Positions 22,381-32,919 of a stretch of DNA of 64,000 nt are shown one piece after another. The position numbers were made by a program, and so were the translations under genes. The notes under the pieces are model-generated. The model worked only from the letters and a program-made list of their open reading frames with translations. It did no database searches and was not told the DNA's origin. Origin of the DNA: Culex pipiens pallens (taxonomy: Eukaryota > Arthropoda > Insecta > Diptera > Culicidae); NCBI RefSeq assembly GCF_016801865.2, contig NC_068939.1:42323114-42387113 (forward strand), given 5' to 3'. How positions within the stretch are numbered: position 1 is the stretch's first letter; the number at the start of each line of letters is the position of its first letter.

Positions 22381-24720
22381 ATTCTTTCATTCGCACAAAC
22401 CATTTCTTGGCATCCTTAGTAGAAACCGGCGGCGGCACGCCAGGTGGTGACAGCGCAAAAAAAAAACCTCCCCATCAAAATCGTTGATCGACACCTTACG
22501 GAGCTGGGTGGGCCGAAGGAATCGTTCCATCTTATCGATAAACAAACAATCGCGCACAAAACCAATTCCGTTGAATTATGTTCGTCTGTCGGGGATTTTC
22601 TTTTTCTTGACTCTTCCAAATATTTCGCTTGTTTATGGCATAGCTGCTCGAGCTGCAAAAAGAAACACGTGCATCGTTTTTCCCTTGGCGGGATTTTCCC
22701 AAATAAAAGTTGCTCAATTTCTGCGATTCGGGCGAAACCAAACAAACTACCCGTGATGGTGCTTCTTATATTTTTGGGAGTTCTTGGCGTTCTTTATTGC
22801 ATGTGTGTTCGTGCGCACACATAAACATAACCTCGCCCAGGTGCTTCCACGAGAACGTCTGAGCCGTCGTTTCTCACCGTGCCATGGTATTGATGTTTAC
22901 ACGCGTACGAAAGGTAACGATTACGCTTTTTATTTTCCTTCACTTTTTTTTGTTCCTGGAGTAAATACCTAACCATTTGTAAGGAAAGGTTCTGTTCGCT
23001 TTTCCTGCCAGGGTAGATATTTCTCAAGGAAAAGCAATCAGAAGGGGCACTGTAAAAAATGATCAGCCCGAGACACCAAATCTGATTTTGTTTAACAGTG
23101 CGTTCATTCGAGTACGTATAGTAAGGATTTTCATTCGAATCGATTCAAATCCGAAAGGTTAAGGCTCGAAGTTGGAAAGGTGATCCTTTGGAAACGCTCC
23201 TGGCAATGAATACGTCAGGCCTGGTTTCTATAGAATAATGCTGATTGCAGAGCACGTACAAGTCAGTGGCTGTGGCATCCAATTAGGATGCTGAATGAAG
23301 AAATTTGTGGAACTGTTCTTTGAAAGATATATTTGGGAAATCGAAAATTTATGCGAATTAAATTTACCCTTTCTGACATTTTGCTACAAAAACAACAAAG
23401 TTATTCAAATTTCTCAAAAACTTAAATGTTTCAACTAACTGCTAATCTAATTGTTTTAACTTCTACCTGCAAACCAACCTTTACCCTCGGAATTGTACAC
23501 TGCTCGGTTTGCAGAGGCCATCACTCTCTCCACAGTCCAGCGACAGCTCGCGAGGGGTAAAATATGTGTTTGCACACACAACACCTAATAAATTAAACGT
23601 CAAATTGCCTTTTCCCTTTCACTGGGGCAAGCGAGTCGCGTGAGTTTTGCGTGTACTGGTAGAAGTAGAGCATTGGAGATATAATTGCCTTCTTTTAAAC
23701 TGAAATTGGGTTGAGAAATTACATTTAATTTTTAAATTACATTTAATTTGAAGTTCTTTTTGAATTTATTAAAGAGATCTTAACCAAAAACTAGAATTTA
23801 ATAAATTATTTTTTTATCAGATATTATTAATTCACAAAATCAAACAATTAAACAATTAAACAATTAAACAATTTTCTGATCGATTTGGTATCTTCGGCAA
23901 AGTTGTAGGCCTTATCAATAAGGGCTCTAGTATAAGCTTCAAGTCTGTTTGTCTCTGCCACTGATTTCCACCCACGACCAGCTGATTCTAACCAGCAATC
24001 AGCAACGTGTCCCTTGGCCACCTCAAAACAAAACAAAACAGGAGGGGGGAGGGTCCACCTTTAGTGACTTTGGTGGTCCACTGTTGACTGCATTTGTTTT
24101 AATGCCCCACAGTGAATTTGGCGCGAGGAAGTTGGACTAATTGAAATTCTGTGCTCGTAAAATAAGTACGCAGAACGACGAAACTGTTGGGTGTTCTTCC
24201 CTCATGAGAAGAGGAGAAAGAGAGTCCTCCATTCTTTTATTTTTTTTGTGCTGTCTAGAAACATTAGATGTATACACTAGTAATTTATTTGCTTAACTGT
24301 CAACAAAAAAAAGTTTCAATCTTTTGTATATAAAATAAAATAACAAAAAGTAAAATCCAAACAAACTTTCAACCAGAGAAGATGCACTAAATCATTCTAA
24401 ATTACTCCCCATTTGTTTATGCTCAATTGTCCAGCGTCTCCCCCACAAAGCATTACAGCATCACAACATATTGTGGAAAAAGCATAAACGAGCGGAGAAT
24501 AATCTAAATTGACAGCACTTATCTTAATCCGGGAGATCGTGGCGCCCGGAGGACACGCGTCACGGCGTGCGCCACCAATTCGAGTCCTCCCTTGAGCTTT
24601 GATGATGGTTTCACCCGGGTTTATTCTTTCAGGGATTGACATTTCACTTGAGTGCGCTTCAAAAGGATGCTGATTGTGGCTGGGAGAACAAATATCCTTG
24701 CTTTAAAGTCGTACATATTT
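22380..24720. other. Mostly unique islands; no convincing gene
   Basis: Two islands (about 22380-23030 and 23920-24660) are GC-richer and repeat-free. ORFs of 109-126 codons overlap on both strands at 22416-22824 but resemble no family I know, and neither has supporting splice structure, so I do not call them genes. These islands could be enhancers or unrecognised exons. A 50-bp remnant of the GAGCAATTCTC family (GATTTGGTATCTTCGGCAAAG) lies at about 23882-23915. Confidence 0.35.
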
Positions 24721-25360
24721 TAAACTAAACTTCAAAAAGAAAGAATTGAGATTGGATTTAAATCTTCATTCGAGTTGGTGTTGCTAGGATCCTTTATACC
24801 TTTTCCACTTTTTTTGTTGTTCAAGGTGTGTTCATCCCTAGATTCCAGCAATTGGTGATGAAAAACTGTCGTAATCTTTGGAAAGCACCTACATTTTATT
24901 GAATGCAGAATCGACTTCTCAACTTTTGGCAGAATGTGTACACAGATGTAAATTTTTATTGGCCGTGCCAAAAGTTGATGTTAGGGGTAGATGATTGATG
25001 TGCTCTTATATTTTACAACAGTAAAAAGATGCTTCCTCAATTTTGGAGCATCATGTGGTCCGCTTTTATGACTTGAATACGCTGCAAAATGTTGTAGAAT
25101 TTATCATTTTCTCGAACCTTTTTTCAACGAGTTTTGTTTCGGCTTCATATTCACAAAAAAAAACTTGTTTGAATTTGTTGATTTTTTTATGTAGGTTTAC
25201 TTTAATATCTTTGGCATACAATCATTAGGGGTGGCATTGAGTCTGGAGGTTGAGATTGGACAAATGTAGCAATTTGTATGACCTTATCTCACCCCCAAGA
25301 TTCAATGTCTGGCCTGATGATGGTACTATAATATATTGAACTTTCTGTTTTATTTGTTTT
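24720..25360. other. AT-rich intergenic or intronic DNA, nothing recognised
   Basis: No gene is seen. The phrase TTGTATGACCTTATCTCACCCCC at about 25273 recurs near 19857, marking a diverged dispersed repeat. Confidence 0.4.
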
Positions 25361-25366
25361 CATGTT

Positions 25367-25593
25367 CACAGAAAAAAAAATGATGGTAATATTCATCAGG
25401 AAATGGTGACAGATTTTGTGTCAAAAAAATTATTAATTTTACCCCAGAAAATGATGAACTTTCATCAGTTTTTGATGAATATTCACCAGGTTCACATTTT
25501 TACACATTTTTTATGTATTATTACTCAAAAAAAAGAGGTAATATTCAACCTACCAAATTTTCAACATTCCAAAATTCAACTTTTTTTTTTGTG
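25367..25593. mobile_element. MITE, CACAGAAAAAAA ends (copy 1)
   Basis: This copy of about 227 bp starts CACAG and (A)n-TGATGGTAATATTCATCAGG and ends TTTTTTGTG. TA follows it on the right (25594-25595); the left neighbour is TT, so the duplication is not clean here. Its body repeats the word TTCATCAG several times. A partial third copy is at about 25718-25846. Confidence 0.7.
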
Positions 25594-25846
25594 TATATAC
25601 CAACGTTTTTCCATGTTTTATTAATTTTGTATTTTTTTAATTAGACTGCAATTTTAAACATGAACTGAAAAGAAAGCATTTTTTGCTCCTTAAAATTGTG
25701 CGGGCTGGTCAGGTTACACCGAAAAAAAAGATGTTTATATTCATCAGGGAATTTTGTAATATTACATCAGAAACTGGTGATTTTTTATCAGTTTTTGGTG
25801 AATTTTCATCAGGTTCTCATTTTTACAAATTTTTTGGGTAATATTA

Positions 25847-26069
25847 CACAGAAAAAAAGGAATGTTGAAAATTTGGTAGGTTAAATATTACCTCTTTAGA
25901 ACCTCTTTGAGTAATATTACATACCGTATGTGTAAAAATGTGAACCTGATGAGTGTTCATCAAAAACTGATGAAAATTTTTCATTTTCTGGGGTAAAATT
26001 TATCATTTTATTTTGACACAAAGTCTGTCACCATTTCCTGATGAATATTACCATCATTTTTTTTCTGTG
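25847..26069. mobile_element. MITE, CACAGAAAAAAA ends (copy 2, inverted relative to copy 1)
   Basis: This 223-bp copy is flanked by TA at 25845-25846 and 26070-26071, the duplication expected of Tc1/mariner-type MITEs. It lies in opposite orientation to copy 1, so 25367-26069 as a whole forms an imperfect inverted repeat with the words ATGATGGTAATATTCATCAGG at the far ends. Confidence 0.78.
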
Positions 26070-26072
26070 TAC

Positions 26073-26512
26073 TGCACTGCCGTTCCAAGCATAATTGTCC
26101 CATGTCATTTTTTGACGATTTTGACCTTTTGACATTTTCTATTTTAGTTTATCGTATACTTTTCGAAAAACCCATAAAATCTAGTACTTTATTCGGAAAC
26201 TCATCAAAAAAAACATCAAGTCTGTTTGTCCCATCGTTACACTTCTACGCATAATTGTCCCGCCAAGTATTTTATTTCACGGAATCATTAGTTTTACGAC
26301 GCGTTGAGTCTAGTTTACATACTGTATAGCAAGAGGATCATAAATAAGAGTGATAAACATCAAACTGGGGCGATTGGGGACACATTGGACGAAAAAGAAC
26401 CCACGGGACAATTATGCGTAGAAACACAGAAATCGATCGAAAATTTTCAATCGCGTTTTTCTCAGTTGCACTTTTTTGAACAAGGGACAATTATGCGTAG
26501 AACGGCAGTGCA
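26073..26512. mobile_element. MITE, TGCACTGCCGTTC ends
   Basis: TGCACTGCCGTTC at 26073-26085 is the exact inverse of GAACGGCAGTGCA at 26500-26512. Inside each end the inverted word ATAATTGTCCC recurs. The roughly 440-bp element directly abuts the previous MITE, and its right flank (26513 on) is again sequence of the CACAGAAAA family, so it probably inserted into such a copy. No convincing target-site duplication was found. Confidence 0.72.
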
Positions 26513-28000
26513 ACCTTCCTAAATTCAACTTTTTTTCAAACGTTGACAATGGGAACCTGATGAAAATTCACCAGTTTCTGGTGTAATTTTACACATTTTT
26601 GTTGACAAAAAATCTGTCACCATTCCCTTATGAATGCTATTAATAAAAAAATCTGTGAAGCTAAAAATTTAACTTTGTGAAAAATAAGTTTTTCTCAGTG
26701 CTCAGAAAAAATGATGGTAATATTCATCAGGAAATTGTGAAAATGATGAATTTTTATCATTTTCTGGTAATATTCATCAGGTTCACATTTTTACACATTT
26801 TTCATGTAATTTTACTCAAAAAAGAGGTAATATTCAACCTGACAAATTTTCAACATTCCAAAATTCAACTTTTTTTTTGCTGTGTGCCATTAATTCTCAT
26901 TTTTAAACTCGGTCTATCTCGGGAAATATTCGATAAATTTTTAATGTTGTAAACAAAACTTATGGTGGTAAAATAGCTTCGAAATTTTAGAATAAACATC
27001 CCTTGAACACTATTACTGGCAAAATTACAAATATTGGGCATATTTTTTTCAATTTTGAAATTATTTTTATTGAAGAAAGAAGAAAATTTCACATAAGAAT
27101 AATTTTTATTTTACGACAATATTTTTTCGAACGTTATATTTGATTTAATTTTAACTCAAGTTAGAAAAACTCACACTTGTTTAACTATTTACTCATGATC
27201 GAAATGATACAAAAATCATTTGAAACTATTTTTTGAAAATATCATAGCTTTTTAATTTATACCATCGTTTGAAAGAATGCATCAACTAACACAAAATTGT
27301 TCTAATTTTTAAACAGTTATTGTTTCAAAATACATGTTTTTTAATCAGAGATTTTGAAAGAATTAATTAAATTGTTAAAAGTCCAGACATTTTTTTATGT
27401 CTCCTTTGTTTGTAAAATATGACTTATGTTGTAAAGTATTTAGAAACTCATGAAAATGCAACTCTTTGAGATAATCTTACAATTTCAATTTATTTATATA
27501 TTTGGTGCTGATTTTTTTGGTCTGAAACCAATTATTGTGGATCTTCATAGGCCAAAAGTAAAACTATCGACGCTTGTTTCAATCATTCTCCTGTCCAATA
27601 TTAAAACAGCTTTACAATCTCTTAGGTTTCCATTGCTATTTTTACTAACTTTAAGATCATATCTAAAAATAAACGAACCATTTTTGTTGATTCATGAATC
27701 TATTCCACAAAACCAAACAAATACTGTTTGCATCGATTTGTTCTGTGTAGCTAAAGTCTACCGTTCATTACAAACCAGATGGAAATATACCAAGCTCCTG
27801 GTTTGTTCAAAGCAAACTTGCTACATTTAACTTTTTCTAACTCGGCATTTTTCAGACATGGTGAAAAATAAAATGTTGGTAAATAAAATTCCGCGTTTTT
27901 TACATTTTCTGTTTTTGACAAACTTGTAGATTATGGAAATTATTTTTCTAAACATATTGAAATAAGAAATTCACTGTCAAAATCAAACTGCCATTAGGCG
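26513..28000. repeat. Further CACAGAAAA-family fragments, then AT-rich DNA
   Basis: A further copy lies at about 26700-26885 (AAAATGATGGTAATATTCATC to CTTTTTTTTTGCTGTGT). From 26900 to 28000 the sequence is AT-rich. A 126-codon ORF at 27450-27830 shows no recognisable domain, and I regard it as chance. Confidence 0.5.
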
Positions 28001-29230
28001 TAATTCAAAACCTTTCAAGTGGCTTTGATGGAAAATTCCTTCCCCGTTCCTGCCACACAACTGCCTCCCAAAAGAAGACTAGGATCAATCAAAAAGCTAC
28101 CTCTTCTGATTCCATCTCAACCTACACACCAGATGTTATCTAGGTCGAATCGTGAAGTCCCATTCCTTTTCATCTTCCTCTTCTTGTCTCCAACGGCAAC
28201 AACTCAACTCGATTTGAGATCGGGACCTTGGCAGTGTCTGTCTAACTAACCGTGAAGATTTTCCACCGAACCGTGCTGGGAAATGTTATTGATTGGCCTG
28301 TCTATTTAGACAGTACCTGCTTCTTTTTCTGCTAGAAAAGTAGGAAAATTTTGCGCTTCTTTTGCGAATGCGAAAAAAAAGGAAACCCTCTGAACTGGAA
28401 AGTGGCAGGAAAAAAATGTTTCCAGGTATTGTTTCCTTAGGAGGATTTTTTTATTGAAGAAATACGATGCAGAAATTTTTCGTTAAAATCATTTTTCCGA
28501 ACAAATAAATAAACTTTGAACAATGACTAAAAATTGTGGAAATAACTCCAGCAGGTACCCTCTCCCAGCAAAAGCCGCAGCATCTTTTCTGCTGATGCGC
28601 GAACAAGAGAGCAACCAAAAGAGTAAACAAGAACGTCGTCGCGCTGACCTAGATCGTCGTTGACGTCGACGCCCGGCTGGGCGAACGTTACACACATGTT
28701 GCTGCCTGCAAGTCTTGTAAGTTCAGGGAATTCAGGCGTGGGGGTGGACCGTTTTTTCATGAATAATTGATATTTCGAGCAGTAATTCGATCAAATCTCG
28801 CCTGGGGGTGTCACCTTTTTCCAGCAACTTGATTAAATTTCTGCAACAATGCGATCCTTTCTTTCCTCTTCCTGGTGGGACTCGCAGCTCTCGGGGATAT
28901 TTTTAGGGAACGCTCAACTGTTCCAGAAGGTTCAGCTTTCTGCCAGATTCAACTCGGAGAACCACCGTGAGTCAAGGTGTACAGTTATTAATTTCTGATT
29001 AAACAACAGCTAATACCAAAGATCAACACCGACGTCGTCGACGTCGTTCTAGCTGTTTGAAGTTCGAATTCGCTGTTTTTCTTCGTTTTGTTTGTGATAC
29101 GGGGGCTCCAGACGGTGTATCCGGCACTTGGACGTATACAACAGGTCGCTCGTGTGTAGCAAGTTGTTGGAAGAAAACATTCATAAAAATTCACCAGAGG
29201 GAGCTTCCAGCATAGGTCCCAGTAAACCCT
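28000..29230. other. Mostly unique DNA islands; no gene recognised
   Basis: The blocks 28010-28260 and 28530-29220 are less AT-rich and not obviously repetitive. A consensus-like donor (TCTTGTAAGTTC) lies at about 28713-28724 on the plus strand, but no matching coding exon is visible. They could hold regulatory elements of the long Itpr 5' region. Confidence 0.25.
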
Positions 29231-30355
29231 TGGCATTTTTACTATTAAATTAATTTTAGAATCATATTTTGTCATTTAAATTTCAACGGCCTTATTAAAT
29301 GTTAAAAAAATTAAAATTGATTTTCTTTCAATTATTCGTTTATCCACCAAGGAAAATAACTATTTGTTTTAAAATTTGTGTCCATAACCAAATGTATTTA
29401 GATATTTTTTTACGTTGCTAGAATTCGAGAAAATCAATATCATTTCCCAAAAATGAAAAATTCTAAAAGTAATAATTTGTTTATGATCTTCAGAATAATT
29501 TTCCCATCATTAAATGAAAAAAAATTGTTAGAATTCAGGCCTGAAAGGGTTAAAAAAACATTTATGGTAAATTTCATTCTTTGCAATTTCATTCTCAGCC
29601 ACCAAAGATATGTTTAACAATGACCACAAAAGAAAACTGTAGAGAATTTTATTAGCTTTTCGAATACATTTCTTTTTAAAAGTTAGACATGGATGGAAAT
29701 TATCATTTTTAAATAAAAAAGACAATTTTGTTCAAACATTTAATAATTAAAAATGGCTTTAACACAAAAATGGTGCAATAACTCAAAATGTTAGAAAAGT
29801 ATTTTTTGATTCATAGTTCAATTTAACATCTAAAAAACTTTTTGTGTGAATTTTCGATACTTGCCAAAAACCACTATTTTTTTTAAATCATAACTTGGCC
29901 AAAAATAAAACATCTTTCATACCCTTAGTCGCTAAAAGTTGGCACTTTTTGCCTGCTGAAACATAAAAAAACTTAAAAAAATATATCGAAGGGGTTTTAA
30001 AGTTTTGCGCGAGAACCAGCGAGTTGAAGTTACCGTTCCAACTTTTTTGGAGCCTTGGGCGTTGGAATGTTGAAAGTTATTTAAAATACTAGGTATGTTT
30101 GTTTAGGGTGTAGCTTTTTTCTGAACAGTACTAATTTAATCTACAACTTTGCTGAAGACTCAAAACTGATCAGACCTTAACGAGATACAGATTTCCAAAT
30201 CTTTTCACTTGCACTTTTCTATGGAAAACCCCCAAATTTGTATGGAGACATACGGAATAGATTGATAAAGTTTCATACAAATAAAAAAATACAAAAAAAA
30301 ATAAGGATTTTTTCTTTGCGAAATTCTAGAGAACTGCTCCACTTTGTTCCATTTA
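29230..30355. other. AT-rich DNA with a diverged foldback fragment
   Basis: Nothing coding is seen. At about 30140-30345 the words ACTTTGCTGAAGAC, TTTGTATGGAGAC and CTAGAGAACTGCTC show a diverged arm of the GAGCAATTCTC family abutting the next piggyBac-like element. Confidence 0.45.
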
Positions 30356-30359
30356 CTAA

Positions 30360-32072
30360 CCCTCTGCTGCCCAATTTTTTCGATTTTTTTATTTTTCTAT
30401 GTCATTTTGAGGAACTTTTGTTCTACGAAAAACTTGACTTCTCTTGATTTATGTTTTTCTTGTTTTATTTTTAGTATTTTAATGTGCATTTATTTCGTTT
30501 AATTTATGTTTGTTTTAGGTAGTATTTGACCTATCATTTTTAGGGTTTTTTTTTTGAATAGGTCCTATAAACATATGAAAGACAATAATTTATAGGACCT
30601 TTAAAAAAACTAAAGATTTTCTGCTGTAGGATGACACCATTGCACAGTGGTCCAGATCGCAAAATTAAGTGAAAAATAGATTTTCCGAAAAATGGTTTAG
30701 TTTTGGAGCTTTGGTGTCTTCAGAAGAGTTGTTGCAAATGGAAAGGGGCAACTTTTGGTTTGGTTTAAAATCAGGGTGGTTGTTCACGATTAGGGTGCTT
30801 TTGGAAATCTAACTTTACAGGCATATTTTTGGGATTTTTTTGTCTTCTAGAAAGTTGTTGGGCTTGACAATTCAAGCAACTTTGTCCAAGACACCAAAAT
30901 TTTATCTCGTAATCTACGCCTTCTATGATCAAATTTATAAAAAAACATCTGAGCAAACCTTCAAAAACCAGTTTTTTGAACGTGGCAATTCAGGGTTAAG
31001 TTTTAGAGAAAAGTGAAATTCGGAGCACTTTTAGAGCTCGTAAAAACGAACATTTTTATTTGTTGACATGTCAATTTGGACTGAAGGGTCAATAGTTACA
31101 GCCATTTTAAGGTAAAAAAGATGCAAATTTAAAACGCAAGCCAAATTTTAAGCACCAGATTGCATTTGAAAGAGGAGATCTGGCACTACAAACGCTGAAA
31201 AAATCTCAGAGGTGTTTTGCTTTAAACTCGAGATATATTCATTTGAAAAAGTCTAATTTTCAAGGGAAAATTATATGGGACCACCCTAATGAAAATCGAA
31301 AATTGTCCAAATATATGTTTTTCTATGTAATTGTGCCCGCTGAATCTAAATCTTACCCTAATAATTAAGCCAAAGTATCGAAAAACGATTTTTGGTAATT
31401 TTTTGGGTTTCCATGTAAAATTATCATTTAGGACCAAATTATAGCAGAAAATCGATTTTCTCTAAATCTTTACCCTGAATTTCTACGTTCAAAAAACTGA
31501 TTTTTGAAGGTTTGCTCAAATGCTTTCTATAAATTTGGTCATAGAAGGCGTAGATTACGAGATAAAATTTTGGTGTCTTCGACAAAGTTGCTTGAATTGG
31601 CAAGCCCAACAACTTTCTAGAAGACAAAAAAATTCCCAAAAATATTCCTGTAAAGTTAGATTTCCAAAATCACCCTAATCGTGAACCACCCTAATTTTAA
31701 ACCAAACCAAAAGTTGCCCCTTTCCATTTGCAACAACTCTTCTGAAGACACCAAAGCTCCAAAACTTAACCATTTTTCGGAAAATCTATTTTCCACTTAA
31801 TTTTACGATCTGGACCACTGTGCATTGTCATTTAAATTGTAAAAAATGCGTAGATGCATAGTCTGGGACACTACATAACTGCATACTTTTTTTACTTGAA
31901 ACATAGGAAATGTTAGTAAAAACACTGCCAAAATTGACCCCTAAAAAAACACATTTTTAAAAACATTGGCAAAGTCACAAACTTTCAACCTTTCCAAAAA
32001 ATGGTTGAAAATTGATTTTTAGCGAATATTTAGATCAAAGCCCGTCTAGAGGCGGGAATGGGTTGTAGAGGG
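30360..32072. mobile_element. piggyBac-like MITE copy split by two nested insertions
   Basis: The left end CCCTCTGCTGCCC at 30360 is preceded by CTAA (a mutated TTAA). The right end GGGTTGTAGAGGG finishes at 32072, followed by TTAA at 32073-32076. The left part matches the intact copy at 20788 on. It is interrupted by a small palindrome at about 30541-30614 and then by the 1,180-bp element at 30643-31822, after which the right part resumes at about 31823. Removing both restores a unit of about 460 bp. Confidence 0.8.
30643..31822. mobile_element. Foldback element, CACAGTGGTCCAGATC ends, 5-bp TSD CATTG
   Basis: This 1,180-bp palindrome has arms of about 500 bp. The ends are CACAGTGGTCCAGATCGCAA and the inverse TGGACCACTGTG. 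It is flanked by CATTG at 30638-30642 and 31823-31827. It sits inside a piggyBac-like MITE, so it is younger than its host. Arms contain GTGTCTTCAGAAGAGTTG and TTTGTCTTCTAGAAAGTTG. No transposase ORF was found. The superfamily is uncertain: if one base is reassigned to the terminus, the duplication would be 4 bp. Confidence 0.85.
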
Positions 32073-32134
32073 TTAACTAAAGACGTTGAGTGGTCCAATC
32101 CAATACATAATGGTCGGCAGCGATCCAATACATA

Positions 32135-32330
32135 CACAGAAAAAAAAAATCATGGTAATATCACATCTGGAAAGGGGTATGTCAGAAAAAATGTGTAATT
32201 TTACCTCTGAAAATGTGTAATTTTACCACTTTTCTGTTGTAATGTCGCTTTTTCAGTCTAAATTGAGGTAAAATTACATCATAAAAGAGTTAATATTCAA
32301 TCTTCCAAATTTACATAATTTTTAACTGTG
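32135..32330. mobile_element. MITE, CACAGAAAAAAA ends, TA duplication
   Basis: This 196-bp element starts CACAG plus poly-A and ends TTTAACTGTG, bordered by TA at 32133-32134 and 32331-32332. Its body has repeated GTGTAATTTTACC words. It is related to the cluster at 25367-26885 by its ends, but the interior differs (TCACATCTGG in place of TTCATCAGG). Confidence 0.75.
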
Positions 32331-32830
32331 TACTGGTCGGCACCAATGGGTCATTAATTCACGGAAATAGGTAGGTATTTCTTATGTGAAATAATTTCTA
32401 TTAGAAAATATAAAACTATTAAATTATAAATTGAAGGAATTGTGTCAAAAATTAAAAAGATCCTGAATCTAAAGATTTCGTTAGATTGAAACATGAATGA
32501 ATATATATGAATGTAAAAATACTAAGTTGCTCTTATAGATAATTGCTCAGTGAGGGTTAAAACTGCTCGACCTAGCTCAAATGACTCATAAAGCGAGTTA
32601 CGAACATAGAATTGCATTAGCTCTGGGGGAGAGAGACTCCAAAAAGCAAAACTTAATAAATACAGTCATTGGCTTTATTCCAGCCGCTGGAGGGTTGACT
32701 AGCACAAGAAGCACACCAGTTGCACCAGCTGAAACGAGAAAGAAGTTTTTTGTTCGTTTCGTTGGCTGGCTGGATTTGGAGAAACTCTGGCAGAGCTCTG
32801 TGGCTTCACCGACGTGCTCAGACACCCGAA

Positions 32831-32903
32831 GCCTCTTTAGCTCAGTAGGCAGAGCGCTGGTCTTGTAAACCAGCGGTCGTGAGTTCGATTCTCACAGGAG
32901 GCA
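32831..32903 (+). tRNA. tRNA-Thr (anticodon TGT)
   Basis: This 73-nt gene folds as a full cloverleaf. The acceptor stem pairs GCCTCTT with AGGAGGC, with discriminator base A. The D arm is GCTC/GAGC. The anticodon stem CTGGT/ACCAG encloses loop CTTGTAA, anticodon TGT, reading ACA (Thr). The T arm GTGAG/CTCAC encloses TTCGATT. The internal A box (TAGCTCAGTAGG) and B box (GTTCGATTCTC) are intact. A T6 run at 32914-32919 serves as the polymerase III terminator. No intron interrupts it. It lies in the long gene-poor interval and looks functional. Confidence 0.96.
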
Positions 32904-32909
32904 GAGGGT

Positions 32910-32919
32910 TATATTTTTT
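32910..32919 (+). terminator. RNA polymerase III terminator of tRNA-Thr
   Basis: A run of six T (32914-32919) lies about 11 bp after the mature 3' end, the usual polymerase III stop signal. Confidence 0.8.

Noticed and set aside
22416..22824. Overlapping ORFs of 109-126 codons on both strands
   Set aside because: No known family and no splice structure; open frames on both strands argue for chance in a GC-richer island.
27450..27830. 126-codon ORF
   Set aside because: Hydrophobic, AT-driven composition without a recognisable domain, promoter or intron.
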